Counted from the first letter of the stretch, positions 1 to 12,459 are shown. The stretch: DNA of 64,000 nucleotides from Paroedura picta (GCF_049243985.1 NC_135384.1:17790501-17854500); one strand, 5' to 3'. The notes: generated by a model not told the origin, from the letters alone. Numbers and translations are program-made.

Positions 1-520
1 TGCCAAGCCCACAGACTTAACATTGGCGATAAGGATGGGATTGCTGTGCTAGGCAGTGTGCCCTGGCAAGCAACTGGTTCTGCCCTCCAGCAGAGAACCT
101 GCCCTGCACCCAGTGCCCTGCTTGCCCAGGATGGACTGGCCGACCAAGCACCCAACTCTACCTGCCTTTCGAGGAGAGTCTCTGTGGTGCCCTTCGGACA
201 CAGGGACTGCCACTATCCCGCCATCCGAGGGGGATCTTTCATGGGCTGCGGCGCCTCCCCAGAGCCCTACTGACTTCACTTGGTGCCTTATGGCCACAGG
301 GAGCGATTGCCCTCCTCCTTCTGAGGGAAATGACCTGATTGGCTGAGGCGCCAGCTCAGAGAGACAAGGCCCGGTCTTTACCAAAATCACAGTGGCACCT
401 TATCATTCAGGGGCTTCCTGCCTGGTTGGGCCATCAGTAACTGCCGCCACGACTATGATGGCAAAATTTGAGGAGTTTGAGGCAGGTGATTCCGCCAGTT
501 CGGACTCCTACATTGAGTGT

Positions 521-796
521 AGTGGTTAGGAGTGCAGACGTCTAATCTGGCATGCTGGGTTCGATTCTGCACTCCCCCATATGACTGCCCTGCTTAAACT
601 CCTGAGTGGCCTTGGGCTCGCCACAGCACTGACAAAGCTGTTCTAATGGAGCAGTAATCTCAGGGCTCTCTCAACCTCACCTCCCTCACAGGGTGTCTGT
701 CGTGGGAAGAGGAAGGGGAAGGTGACTGTCAGCTGCTTTGAGACTCCTTTGGAGAGAGAAAAGCGGCATAGAAGAACCAACTCTTCTTCTTCTACC
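521..796 (+). repeat. Sauria SINE inserted in the Gypsy element
   Basis: The copy has a tRNA-derived head (GTAGTGGTTAGGAGTGCAGA, then a B-box GGTTCGATTC), the conserved body with GGGCTCTCTCAACCTCACC, and a tail ending in repeated CTT units. The 8-bp direct repeat TTGAGTGT flanks it at 513-520 and 797-804, so it landed in the older Gypsy element. Confidence 0.9.
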
Positions 797-2574
797 TTGA
801 GTGTTTCTTCAAGGCCAACAGCATCATGGAGCCTGACAAGAAGCACAGCACTCTGCTGAGTGTCTGTGGCTGTGCAACCTTCGAGCTCACCCGAGATCTG
901 GCTCTTGCCAAGCTCCAGGAAACTGCCTAGGACCCCATCATCAGTGCAGTCCTGCAGCACTTTGTATCCAGCCAGCTGAGATTGTAAGGAGACACCCCTT
1001 TTAGCGGAGGGATGAGGAGGAAGGTGAATGGGTCAAAGCTTTTGCTGTGGCCCTCTGTCTGGGGTCCCGCCACTGCAACGTCAACAATCTCAAAAGCCTG
1101 CTCCGCGATTGCCTTGTCTGCAGCCTTTGTGATGAGCACATGCAGCGATGCCTCTTACAGACGCTGAAAATATGAAAGAGGTGTGCCTATCTGGGGGGGG
1201 GGGCACTCCCACTAAGGCTAAACTCATGCCTGTCCATAGTGAGGACATCCAGAGCAAAAATGATGAATCAGATGAGGAGGTCAAAAAGCTCCGCATGCCC
1301 AACTGCCGTACACAGAATCAATGGCCCCTCAAGCCTCGGTGCCAGCTGTGGTGGGGCCCATCCTTGGAAGATATGCTGTTTCCAGGACAACAGGGGCATA
1401 TCACCCAAATGTACAGATTACGGAACCAGTCCCGGGGCCAACCAACACCCGCCTTCCCTGCCAAGGGGGAGTAACAAGAACAAGAAAACCACCGAATAGG
1501 GCAGCACTGCACCCAAAGGCCTGCCATGCTCCCTGCTCCTCAGCCAGTGCCATCCATGCCACAACGCAACCTTCACGCAGGAAGATCTGTGTCACCATCA
1601 GTATTGAAGGGACACTCTGCCTTATGGACGGGGATTAGGGGTCCTCCAACTCCATCATCTGCAGGGCCACCCTCTTCAAACTTGGTCTGTCTGGGGTCTC
1701 ATGGCTGAAGCCCCTTGGTGTGTGATTTTCAAGGGAAGCAGATTTCTGTTGTTGGTGTTGACTCCTTCTGAGTCCAATTCATGACTCTCATGGAACTGTC
1801 ACTAGTCATTGTGGAAGGACACCGCTCCAGCCTGCTTGATCTTGAATGGTTTGCCCCACTGGACATTGCCATCTATGGGGTCAGCCATCTCTAGTCTTCC
1901 CCTCTCAATGATTTCTATGCCACGTTTTCAACAGTCTTTGATGCATGCTTGGCTGTTACGTGGGCCTGCCTGTCTCCTTGGCCTTCAACCCTGTGTTTGC
2001 ACCTGGGTGGAGGGTAGAGGCACAGAGGGTGACCCAAAATGGATCCTGAATTAGACCCATTGATTGCCCAGGGTGTCCTGGAGTGGCTGTCCTATGCCAA
2101 ATGGGCAACACCAGTCGTCATGCCCCTCAACGCCAATGGCAGTATCCGCATCTGCGCAGACTATAAGAGCACCATCATCCAGGTGCTTCAGCAGCATGCT
2201 TATCTGATGCCCGTTGTTAGTCCTCTGCTTGCATCACTCTTTGGCAGCAAGATTTTTGCCAAGCGGATCAGCACCTGCCAGTTAACGCTACAGCTGACAC
2301 ACAAAATATGAGCGGCTTTCCACTTCAAGCAGCTACAATTGGGGGTTAACGTTACCTACCTGGTCTTCTTGGAGTAGTTCCCTATTTTGGTGATGTGTTG
2401 ATCTGTGGGGGCTCCAAAGATGAGTTGGCGATGTGGCTGTGCTCAGTGCTTTGCCAAAGGAATTCACCCAACTCCATCCAAGATTCAGGCCATCCAGGAA
2501 GCACCATAGCCAAATTCCAAGGTAGAACTGCAGGCTTTTCTGGGCTTGTTAAACTTCTGTTCAACAAAGCCACC

Positions 2575-3212
2575 ATTGGGGTACTTGTGGACTGTAAGCT
2601 AAATATGAGCAGACAGTGTGATGTGGTGGTAAGGAAGGCAAATGCAGTCTGGGCTGTATCAACAAACATCACATCAAAATCACAAGATTGTATATCACAT
2701 TGCTCAGACCCCACCTGGAGTACTGTGGGCAGTTCTGGAGGCCTCACTTCAAAAAAGGATGTGGAGAAAATTGAGAGCATACAGAGGAGAGTAATGAGAA
2801 TGATCTGGGGTCTGAGGACTAAGCCCTGTGAAGAAAGGCTGAGGGACTTGGTAATGTTCAGATTGGAGAAGAGAGGACATAATGGCTCTCTTTAAGTATT
2901 TGAAAGTTTGTCCCTTAGAGGACGGCAGGGAAAGCTTCCTGTTGGCAGCAGAGGATAGGACCTGCAGTAATGGGTTTAAACTATGTGTAGAATGATATCA
3001 GCTAGATATCAGGAAACAATTTCAGTTAGAGTAGCTAAACTGCGAAATCGATTGCTTATGGAGGTGGCGAGCCCCCCCCCCCCTCACTGGCAGTCTTCAA
3101 GCAGTGGCTAGACAGAGACTTCTGGATGCTTTAGGCTGATCCTACTTTAAGCAGGAGGTTGGACTAGATGGCCTGTATTGCCCTTCCATCTCTATGATTC
3201 TATGATTCATTG
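2575..3212 (+). mobile_element. CR1 LINE 3' end inserted in the Gypsy element
   Basis: The CR1 reverse transcriptase C-terminal region is recognisable (a GVLVDCKLNMSRQCD block), followed by the standard 3' end with GGTTGGACTAGATGGCCTG and the terminal TCTATGATTCTATGATT repeat. It is 5'-truncated, as usual for CR1. Gypsy sequence resumes at about 3.21 kb. Confidence 0.9.
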
Positions 3213-3532
3213 CTGAACCACTGCACCGGCTGCTGGATAAAAACTCTCCATGGACCTCTGCCTGGCAACATCAGAAGGCTTTCGATGGGGTCAGATGCCT
3301 GTGGTCTTCTTCCAGTGTCCTGACGCACTTCACCAAGCACCTCCCACTGCTTGTGATGCCTCACCTCACGGCATCAGCGCCATCTTGAGCCACTGGCTGG
3401 GAGACATTTTACTCTCGGACTCTGTCATCTGCCAAGAGGGATTACATGCAGATTGACAGAAGCATTGGCCATTGTTGCGGATGTAAAAATTTTTAATGAC
3501 TTTCTCTACGGTTGCATGTTCACCATATACAC

Positions 3533-4148
3533 TGAAAAACCAAAAAGGGAACTGAAACCCAACCTGAACAGAAGTCAGGAACCCAAAAGTTGAGCTGCAA
3601 AACAATATTAAAAAATAATTAAAAACAAAGTAAAAATAACATATATCTGACTGCACATGACAGAATAGACCAATCGTGTTTCGACCCACAAAAAAATCTG
3701 TTCAGTGTATCTCCCACTAGTGTTTCTAAGGTATCTGGTTTGGAGCCCACCTTCTAAAATATGTATTATCTGACACACATGGAAATGCACTCCTGAGGTA
3801 GAGTTAAGCAAAAGCTGAGAGTGGCGACCTCAGATAATAATATTTAAGAGGTGGGCTCCAAACCTGATACTTTAGAAACACTAGTGGGAGCTACACTGAA
3901 CAGATTTTCCTTTGCCACCCAGCGAGCCTTTTAGATTTTGGTCTTATACAATGGAGCATCTCCCACAATATATTGACTGCTGAGGAAGACCCCTGTGGGG
4001 CGACACGCCTTCGGTCTGTTCTGTCATGTGCAGTTAGATACGTGTTCTTTGTACTTTGTTTTTAATTGATTATTGGTGCATTTTGTTTAATAAATATTTG
4101 TAATGATTTTTAAATATTGTTTTGCAGCTCAACTTTTGGGTTCCTGAC
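3533..4148. repeat. Long palindromic repeat inserted in the Gypsy element
   Basis: About 615 bp made of two inverted halves of the same sequence. CAGGAACCCAAAAGTTGAGC near 3575 returns inverted near 4125-4145, and the block with CCCACTAGTGTTTCTAA near 3713 returns inverted near 3878. The right half carries a central section (GAGGAAGACCCCTGTGGGGC) that is mostly missing from the left half. The flanks ACCATATACACTG and ACCATGTCCACTG match at 11 of 13 positions and look like a decayed target-site duplication. The family is not identified. Confidence 0.7.
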
Positions 4149-5675
4149 CACCATGTCCACTGACCACAAACCGCTGTTGGGCCTCTCTACCCTGGACAAA
4201 CAGATGCCGCAGATACTGTTGCCACATATGCTCCGGTGGTTGATCTTCTTAAATGCGTACCATTATGTTCTTCTGCATTGTCCATACCAGGCGAGCTGAG
4301 GGCATGCAGATGCCCTCAGCTACCTTCTGCTTTCAGCTGTCACTGCTGACCTGTCTTCAGCATTGCACATCCTCCTAATTGAGGACCTGCTGGAGCAGCC
4401 TCTCCATGCCACCAACATTGCTGCAGCATCAACCAATGACTCAAGTGCTCAACTGAGTGTGTGTGGGGGTGAGCAAAAGACCAGCATGGCCCCAATCTTG
4501 CTCCCTTGGCTGCCCAGCAGCATGACCTGTCAGCTTATAAGGGCAGCCTCCTTTGGGGTAACCACAGTGTGGTGCCATCCAACCTCCCATCCTGGGTCCA
4601 CTCAGCACTTCACAAGGGGCACTTGGGAATTGTCCATATGAAGGTGCTCGCTACAAGCTGCGTTTGGTGGCTGGGCATCAAGGCCTAGGTCAACAGTACA
4701 GTACCCGTCAGGAGAGCTGCCCAGACATGCTGCAAGCTCCCATTCAGCATCGGGAGTCGACCAGGATGTCCTGGTCCTGGCTGCATTTGGACCTGCTTAT
4801 CATGGACTCCTCAAAGTGGCTCAAAGTGGTTCTGGTATCCTCCATGACATTGAGGGTCATGATCAGGGCTCTGTAAAAGATCTCCACAATGCACAAACTA
4901 CCGGATACCCTCGTATCTGACAACGGGGCACAGTTTGTCTCTGAGGAGTTACAGGCATTCACCTCGGGCCAACTCATCTGGCACGTCACCTCGGCTCCAT
5001 TCCATCCTCCATGAATGGCCAGGCTGAGTGAATGGCGAGGTAAAAAAGACCTTGCTCAGGCGGATAGTGCATGGAGACTGGCACCAGCAATTAAATGAGT
5101 TCCTGCCTCACCAGCACATCACACCGGCATCAGTCACAGGGAAGACCCCACAGAGCTCCTCATGGGCTGACTCCTCACTACCACTCTTGACCGCATCAAC
5201 CCCGACCTGACGTATTCTCGGCTGGAAGACTCCAGCAAACCCCACTCATTCACCACAGGAGACTCCATCTGTATACAGAGCTAAGCCAGCGGGTCGTGAT
5301 GGATTCTGGCTCTTGCCCTCCGAAGCACCAGACCCGTCTCCTTTGTGGTACAGCTGCCAGACAGCAACACGATGCGACGCCACATGGACCCCAGTCACCA
5401 CAGATGGCACAACGTTGCCCACCAGTTATACTGGCTTGTCCCCACAGACTACGGCAACCACATGCCCTCTCGGGATTCAGTCCCGGCAGCATCCCCTGCT
5501 GACTACGCTGCCTCTATGCTGGGGCCGGCTGAGCCTCAGCTCCACCATCTCTGCTGCCAACGCTTCTGAGTCTTGTTCCTCCTCCCAAACTCGGGCACTC
5601 GGGGTGCACAAGGACTCCTCCTGAGTACCTGGAGGACTTTGTAACCTGGTATGTGCATAGGTGAGGGGGGAGGGG

Positions 5676-5944
5676 TGTGATGTATGCAGTCAGTCTGCTT
5701 GAGTGCTGCAGAATGCAAATAAAGATTCTAATGTGATCAATAAGTGACTTGTATTAGGCCTCTGTTATAGACTAGTCAGATGGCTCCATTAAGGGCCAAT
5801 CAGGTTCCTTGGCGGGCCAGGTCAAATGTATACAAATTCCATGAGATCCTGTGTTTGCTGTTTGGAGTTATAATGTTGGTATTGAATAAAGAGCTGTTGG
5901 GTCTGAAGAAACTGCCTGTGTGTCTTGCTGAACCCACAGACTTA
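5676..5944 (+). repeat. 3' LTR of the Gypsy element
   Basis: It starts with TGTGATGT just after a purine-rich tract and ends at ACCCACAGACTTAA, which matches the first ~20 bases of the window. An AATAAA signal lies at 5885-5890 near its end, as expected for an LTR R/U5 border. Part of the fossil described above. Confidence 0.7.
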
Positions 5945-6991
5945 ATGAAAGCCATAACTGCTTTTAATCTCAAAGACCGTTTATGCACTGGAGGTTTCAT
6001 TGTGGGCTGCAGGCTGGAGTTTTAGTGGTGGCAGGTTGCTCCACCTCTTCCTGCACCCACAAAGGGGAGTATTTGGCTTGGTGCTCCCCATCCGCCCCCA
6101 ATTTGTGCTCCTGCATGGGAGCTGGGGCAGTGAAGTTCCCAGGGCATAAATGGTCAAAGAGTCCCTGATTGCTTTTTCTGCTCCTCCCTCTTCCTCGGGA
6201 AAGAAAAAGCATTGGCCAACCTGATCAATAGTCTTGTGGATCCATGGGTCAAACAAGGACTTGGAGGGAATCAGAAGTTGAGTTCTTTGCTCAGTATACA
6301 GACAGGAATAGGCCTGCCTGGTTTAAAGGGGAAGAAAAGTCCTGGTTTGCATGCTGTGAAACAAAAACAAGGCCACTTTAGCCTGAGTTCGTGTGGGGCT
6401 CCATCCCACATGCCCTAATGGGCCAGTGTCTCCATCTTACAAAGGAAACTGCTGCTTCAGGGGAACAATCTAAATTGTTAACGAGTCATGAGAAGCAAGT
6501 GCAAGCCAACAACCCGTGTTCTAGCTTCAAAGCAGTAGCATGGGCTACTAATTAGTTTAAAAACAAACATCAGATATTCTAATTCTGCTTCCCTTGCATC
6601 CCATCTGGGTCAATGCTGTAGCTAATCTCAGGGATAATGTGCAATTCCACAGAGGGGGGAATGCAAAACATGTGCGGAACAGAGAACTTATGAAAGTGAG
6701 CCAAGTCACAGACTACAGACCGAGTCACGCATGCAGAGGCCATGCAGAGGACTCCTCTTTCATAGAGAGCAACACGTAAAACTGACACCTCTGCCCCAAG
6801 CACAGAGGTGACACAGAGGAAGGACATATCACAAAAAAACTGTGCTCAAACACATACTCCCTCTCACTTAAAAGAACAAAACATAGTATATCATGTCTTC
6901 TACACAGAAGGCACATATAGCCATAAAATTATATACATGCAAGCACACACAAAAAAACCCATGATAACTGAACAGTGATGAGCTTATTCCA
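5945..6991. other. Intergenic stretch, nothing recognised
   Basis: Between the LTR and the BovB end. No host exon, convincing ORF or known repeat family was seen. Short ORFs on both strands have no recognisable domain. Confidence 0.5.
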
Positions 6992-9415
6992 AAGCCTCTT
7001 TTTGTTGTTGGGTGCGAAGTGTCTGACCCATCGCGACCCCATGGACAATGATCCTCCAGGTCTTCCTGTCCTCTACCATTCCCCGGAGTCCATTTAAGTT
7101 TGCACCTACTGCTTCAGTGACTCCATCCAGCCACCTCATTCTCTGTCGTCCCCTTCTTCTTTTGCCCTCGATCGCTCCCAGCATTAGGCTCTTCTCCAGG
7201 GAGTCCTTCCTTCTCATGAGGTGGCCAAAGTATTTCAGTTTCATCTTCAGGATCTGGCCTTCTAAGGAGCAGTCAGGGCTGATCTCCTCTAGGACTGACC
7301 GGTTTGTTCGTCTTGCAGTCCAAGGGACTCGCAAGAGTCTTCTCCAGCACCAGAGTTCAAAAGCCTCAATTCTTTGATGCTCGGCCTTCCTTATGGCCCA
7401 ACTTTCACAGCCATACATTGCAACTGGAAAGACCATACATAGCCTTGACTAGAAGCACTTTCGTTGGCAGGGTGATGTCTCTGCTTTTTAGGATGCTGTC
7501 TAGATTTGCCATAGCTTTCCTCCCCAGGAGTAAGCGTCTTTTAATTTCTTTGCTGCAGTGATCTATAAAATCTGTCACTACCTCCATTTCTTCCCCATCT
7601 ATTTGCCTGGAATTAGAGGGCCGGATGCCATAATCTTCAGTTTCTTGATGGTGAGTTTCAAGCCAACCTTTGCACTCTCCTCCTTCACCCGCATCAAAAG
7701 GCTCTTTAGTTCCTCTTCACATTTTGCCATTAGAGTGGTATCATCTGCATATCTGACGTTGTTGATATTTCTCCCTGCAATCTTGATCCCAATTTGTGAC
7801 TCATCTAACCCCGCCTTTCTCATGATGTGCTCCGCATACAAGGTAAATAGGCAAGAAGACAGTATACAGCCTTGCCAAACTCCTTTCTCAATTCTGAACC
7901 AATCAGTGATTCCTACCCAAATTCTGGGCTCCTCTAACAACAGTGTATGTTCTCCCCACTTCTGGGATATTCCCTTAACATACAAATCCATGCCCATGTA
8001 TCTCCAAATTTTGGAGACACACCAGTTAAGAAGAGCATTGCTAGTAGCTCGCTTAAACATCTTTCCCTCAAATGTCACCCGAGGTAGATTTTTGAAGATC
8101 CCTCCTCAGGAGAGATACAGTTTACTTGGATGTAGTGTCCCTGACACGTTGTACCATATACTTCTGGTGTGTCCTACGTTTGAAGTATTTCATCGCCCAT
8201 TAGCTAATTATCTGAAGAAATTGAAATTCAGTTGTGTTAATGAGAAACATTGGATTAAAATGATACTAAATGTGACGGTCTCAGCAACTATTATAAAAGT
8301 AGCAAAATTTTTACTGGCAATTTTAAATAAATATTTTACAATAGATTTTACATCTGGAAATTTTCATTTTATGCTTTGTAATTTTATGCCAATAAAGGTA
8401 CTCTGAATCTGAATCAGTGATTCCATTCCCGGTTCTCACTGTTGCTTCTTGACCTGCTTATAGGTTTCTCAAGAGACAGATAAGATGCTCTGGTATTCCC
8501 ATCTCTTTAGGAACTTGCCACAATTTGTTGTGCTCCACACAATCAAAGGCTTTAGCATAGTCAATGAAGCAGAAGTAAATGTTCTTCTGGAACTCCCTAG
8601 CTTTCTCCATGATCCAGCGTATGTTGGCAATTTGATCTCTAGTTCCTCTGCCTCCTCGAAATCCTGCCTGTACTTCTTGAAGTTCTCAGTCCACATATTG
8701 CTGGAGCCTAGCTTGTAGGATTTTGAGCATAACTTTGCTAGCATGAGAAATGAGTGCAATGGTGCAGTAGTTTGAACATTCTTTGGCATTGCCCTTCTTT
8801 GGGATTGGAATGTAAACTGACCTTTTCCAATCCTGTGGCCACTGTTGAGTTTTCCAAATTTGCTGGCATATTGAATGTAGCACTTTTACTGCACCGTCTT
8901 TTAAGATTTTGAATAGTTCAACGGAATGCTGTCACCTCCACTAGCTTTATTGTTGCTCAGACTTCCTAAGGCCCATTTGACTTCACATTCCAGGATGTCT
9001 GGCGCCAGGTCAGTGACTACCCCCTTGTGGTTATCAGGGATGTTAAGCTCGCTCTTGTATAGTTCTTCTATATAATTTTGCCACCTTTGTTTAATCTCTT
9101 CCGCTTCTGTTAGGTCCCTACCATTTTGGTCCTTTATCATACCCATCTTTGCATGATCCCCAGTAGCATATTGGACACTTCATCCCCAGTAGCATATTGG
9201 ACACCTTTCAACCTGAGGGGCTCATCTTCCAGCGTCATATCGTTTTGCCTTTTGAACCTGTCCATAGAATTTTCCTGGCAAAGATACTGGAGTGGCTTGC
9301 CATTTCCTTCTCCAGTGGATTGCCTTTTGTCAGAGCTCTCAGCTTTGACCTGTCCGTCTTGGGTGGCCCTGCACGTCATAGCTCATAGCTTCACTGAGCT
9401 ACGCAAGCCCATAGC
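6992..9415 (-). mobile_element. BovB (RTE clade) LINE, broken and interrupted
   Basis: Minus-strand reading gives BovB polymerase in the expected order. From right to left: a segment with GKPLQYLCQENSMDRF (about 9.28 kb), ECEVKWALGSLSNNKASGGD (about 8.95 kb), the HSICQQIWKTQQWPQDWKRS block (about 8.85 kb), RYADDTTLMAKCEEELKSLL with the catalytic ADD motif (about 7.73 kb), and the C-terminal block AFELWCWRRLLRVPWTARRT (about 7.3 kb). Several frame changes and stops break it. A second LINE splits it at 7914-8411, and a 26-bp-period tandem duplication lies at 9156-9204. BovB is the usual partner of the Sauria SINE. Confidence 0.93.
7914..8411 (+). mobile_element. Non-LTR retrotransposon 3' end inserted in BovB
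   Basis: About 500 bp on the plus strand. It encodes the end of a LINE polymerase: LPRVTRGRF-like context (VTRGRFLKIPPQERYSLLGC), then a C-x(n)-H-x(4)-C knuckle in DTLYHILLVCPTFEVF, followed by a 3' tail CCAATAAAGGTACTCTGAATCTG. A 13-bp direct repeat AATCAGTGATTCC flanks it at 7901-7913 and 8412-8424, and the BovB sequence is continuous across the two ends. The tail resembles that of R4/Dong- or CR1-type reptile LINEs; I cannot assign the clade. Confidence 0.8.
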
Positions 9416-9416
9416 A

Positions 9417-9600
9417 GTACTAGTGTCAGACTAGGATACAGGAGAGCTGGGGTCAGATCACAACACAATTTGATGAAAACTTCCTGGGTTATCTTGGACC
9501 TTTTAGTCGCAGCCGAGCCTTCTTCAGAGCTGTTGCTGGGAGGATAAAATGGAGGGAGAATGATGCTGCAATTACTTTAGGTCCACACTGAAGAGAAAAG
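9417..9600 (+). repeat. tRNA/MIR-like squamate SINE (second family), fragment
   Basis: The order GTGTCAGACTAGGATACAGG, GAGCTGGGGTCAGATC, CCTGGGTTATCTTGGACC and AGGATAAAATGGAGGGAGA fits a SINE family distinct from the Sauria SINE. Related copies lie at 29.45, 54.56 and 57.69 kb. Confidence 0.55.
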
Positions 9601-9897
9601 CAGGGTATTAATATTTAAACAAACAGTCACGCAGCCTGTCAGCTCTTTCAACCCTGTATTTGCAGCACTTGATGTAACTGATCTATGCCACCTTTCAGCA
9701 AAAAGATTCCCAAAGCTGCATGTGGTACACAGACACACAGACACACATTCCTTTTAAAAAATCAGTAAAATTAAGAGAGAATGTTTTCTGTGGGGTCTGT
9801 CCCCATGATATACCAGTCTTTTCCCACATAGCTGATATCTTAATAAGTAGCTCTGGTTGGCAGAACCCAGGTAAAAAATAAGGCGGATCACACACGA

Positions 9898-10160
9898 AAG
9901 ACAGCTTGGAGTAGTGGCTACAAATGGCGGCTGGGTTTGATTCCCCACTCCTTCACATGCAGCCAGCTGAGTGACCTTGGGTTAGTCACAGTTCTGTTAG
10001 AGCTGCTCTTACAAAGCAGTGCTGTCAAAGCTCAGCCCCACCTACCTACAGGGGTTTCTGTTGTTGGGAGAGGAAGAGAAGGCCACTTCGAAACTCCTTT
10101 GGATAGTAAAAAGCAGGATAAAAAACCTGCAGTTGTTCTCCTCTTCTTCTCTTGCCTTGA
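9898..10160 (+). repeat. Sauria SINE
   Basis: Contains TTGATTCCCCACTCCTTCAC, the body GTGACCTTGGGTTAGTCACA and the tail AAACTCCTTTGGATAGTAAA followed by CTTCTTCT. It is diverged from the other copies. Confidence 0.85.
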
Positions 10161-10714
10161 ATCCACCTCAGGTTGAGGACTTCCCCCCCGTCCCGATCAA
10201 CTGTCATCGGTCAGAGATGGGAATAATTCCATTGTGCCCCAAACTAGGTTCAGCATTACTGTTTTCACCCTCTATTGATGAGGCCATCAGAAAGGAGGCA
10301 GCAGGTACCTGCACATCTTACCTGGATTCAGCTGCACAAATTATGGAGTACACAGGTTGGGTCTGGGGTCCCCATCATTTATTAGACATCCACCCACCAG
10401 AATCATTTCATATGTCATATCAGCAAAAATACCATTCCCAAGGGCTGTGGGGCCAGACTTGACTTGTGAGGGCAGTGCAAGGAAAGGAGGCCAGCCCCCA
10501 CCCCCCCAGTGAACAGCCACAGAGAGCTATTTGGTCTGCTTTGGGGCTCCATGTACTGTGCTTAGTACACATGGGGCCCAACAGCAGAGCAAAAAGCTGC
10601 CATGCAGCTGTCTTGGCTTGGGAAAATGGTGGAGGGGGGAAGGCTGAGACCCCTCCTACCCTGTTGCCATGCTCACAAGCTCTATCTGGAGCTGCAGCCC
10701 CCCTTGCTTTAGAC
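10161..10714. other. Intergenic stretch, nothing recognised
   Basis: Unique-looking sequence between a SINE and a MITE. The short ORFs here have no recognisable domain. Confidence 0.4.
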
Positions 10715-11091
10715 CAGTGGTCCCCAACCTTTTTATCACTGGGGACTGGTCAATGCTTGACAATTTTACTGAGGCCCGGAGGGGGGGGGGTAGTCTTTTG
10801 CCAAGGGACATCACCGCCGCCTGAGCCCCTGCTCCGCTTGCTTTCCCGCTGGCGCCCCTGACTTCCCGCCACCCACTGGGGGACGCTGCCAGCAGCAGCT
10901 GCGCAGTGCCATGCCGAGGGGGAGCCCCAGCCATGGCAACTGCTGGAGAGCACCAAAGGTGAGCCAGTGGCAGAGTGGCAGGGCAGCCCCTGAGGCAGCA
11001 GCCAGGGAGGAGGACGAGGAGGAGCCGTGGCCCGGTACCGACTGATCCACGGACCGGTCCCGGTCCCTGGACTGGGGGTTGGAGACCATTG
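10715..11091. mobile_element. hAT-type MITE, family A (GC-rich), copy 1
   Basis: Terminal inverted repeats CAGTGGTCCCCAACC and GGTTGGAGACCATTG bound a GC-rich body of about 377 bp with no coding capacity. Two further full copies lie at 29612-29982 (opposite orientation) and 40550-40925. The 8-bp duplication seen at copy 2 places the family with hAT elements. Confidence 0.85.
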
Positions 11092-11754
11092 CTTGGAACA
11101 TTAATTCCCTGATCTTACATGTGACACAAGTTAGGTCACATGAACCCCAGCCCAGTTTTTTTTCACAGGTCTCATTTAGTTGAACCCTCAGGAAATGAAA
11201 AGCCACGGAGTCTGTGCAGACGCACACGCTCCAGTCCAGAACTGGCAAGGTACATTCCCGGTAATGTGCTGAAGCCAGCAGCCTCACTGCTGTGTTTGGG
11301 GTCAGTGGAAGTTTCCCAACGACCCCCAACACAGCGTGCTGCTGTAATCGAATTTGGGTGTGATAGGAGAACAGATAACCGTAGGCAGAGCTCGCTTTTC
11401 CCAGAAAAGGTGCAGCTGGCAAAGTTGGTTGAAGGTGGGGCATCTCACAAATGAGACCTGAGCTTTCATCTGGAAACACAGGCCCAATTGCACCTCCAAG
11501 CTGCAAAATCACCCTCAAGGAGTAGGTGACTGTTTCTAGAAGATGCTGACATGAGGGCCAAATTCAACATTACAAAGCTCACAAGTTGAGTCCAGGGATC
11601 CCCAATCTATGCCCTCAAGTGGTACAGTCACATGTGAGTTTCTCAATTTGGTTCCTGAAGAAGGGACTTCAGACCTCCCCATTTTCCTGACCTGAAACAG
11701 TCAAGGGTTGGAGAGATGGCAATATCTGTACTATAGGGGAAACCCACAAGTTTT

Positions 11755-12045
11755 GGTTCCCCTAATTGGCACAATTTTTGGACCTGAGTGCACCTTTGGA
11801 ATTCTGATACAACATGGCGAGCAGAGCCACAACATGGCTGCTACAAAACTGCTGCTGAGGTGGGTGGAGTGAGATACAAAATGGCTGCCTCCGCCAAGAT
11901 TCTTGTGCTGTGGGGGCAGCTGCTGCCAAAGCAACACTTTAAAAATCCTCACAGCTAAGCCCCACCTGGCCCTGCCCACTTTCTAAAAACACCTGGTGGG
12001 CACCAGGTAGCTGTTGGCAGGTGGCATGGTACCCATGGGGCGTAT
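11755..12045. mobile_element. hAT-type MITE, family C, decayed copy
   Basis: The sequence runs GGTTCCCCTAATTGGCAC, CACCTTTGGAATTCTGATAC, two AACATGGC blocks, then GGTGGGCACCAGGTAGC. It parallels the copies at 50.5 and 53.1 kb in MED25 introns. The ends are worn, so the limits are approximate. Confidence 0.55.
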
Positions 12046-12347
12046 GTTAAGGACCTTGGGTTTAAGAATAGCAAAATGATGCAGTAACGGGCATTGATCC
12101 CCCTTCTTCAGGCACACTACAGGCATGAGCGGAATCAAGTCACTGCATGCAGGGGAATTTTGGAACTCATGACAGTTGCAAAGGACATAGGGTGGGGCTC
12201 CATGCCTGACCCAACAATTAAAATCAACAGGATGTCAATCTGGACGGAGTCTTCCCCTGAAACAAGCTGCCAGCACTGCTTGAGTCCTCCAGAACTAGGC
12301 CGCCACTCCAGTTGCCTTAAGAACCAACATGATGCCACTGTCTATAG

Positions 12348-12459
12348 CAGCCGTGGCCAAACTGTGGCACTCTAGATGTCATGCCAGCACTGTGCTGGCA
12401 GGGGCTCATGGTAATTGTAGTCCATGGCCAACTGGAGAGCCACAGTTTGGCCACCCCTG
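12348..12459. mobile_element. Palindromic hAT-type MITE, family D relative
   Basis: The ends CAGCCGTGGCCAAACTGTGG and CCACAGTTTGGCCACCCCTG are inverted copies. The centre carries GCACTGTGCTGGCAGGGGCT and the TTGTAGTCCATGG block typical of family D. The flanking 8-mers match only partly, so it is an older copy. Confidence 0.75.

Larger units (their letters stand above)
1..5944 (+). mobile_element. Ty3/Gypsy LTR retrotransposon, broken fossil
   Basis: The first ~20 bases match the end of the LTR at 5.94 kb (shared CCCACAGACTTAA), so the 5' LTR is cut by the window edge. A GGCGATAAGGATGGGA block follows, where a primer-binding site would sit. Parts in order: gag-like sequence around 0.8-0.95 kb, reverse transcriptase around 2.0-2.4 kb, RNase H around 3.25-3.5 and 4.15-4.3 kb, integrase around 4.5-5.2 kb, a purine-rich tract near 5.66 kb, then the 3' LTR. 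A Sauria SINE, a CR1 end and a palindromic repeat were inserted later. It is clearly broken, with well over ten breaks, and old. The gene order fits the chromovirus-type Gypsy elements known from lizards; the clade is inferred. Confidence 0.85.

Noticed and set aside
6984-8078. Host reverse transcriptase-like gene
   Set aside because: All recognisable blocks are BovB polymerase with frame breaks and no splice structure.
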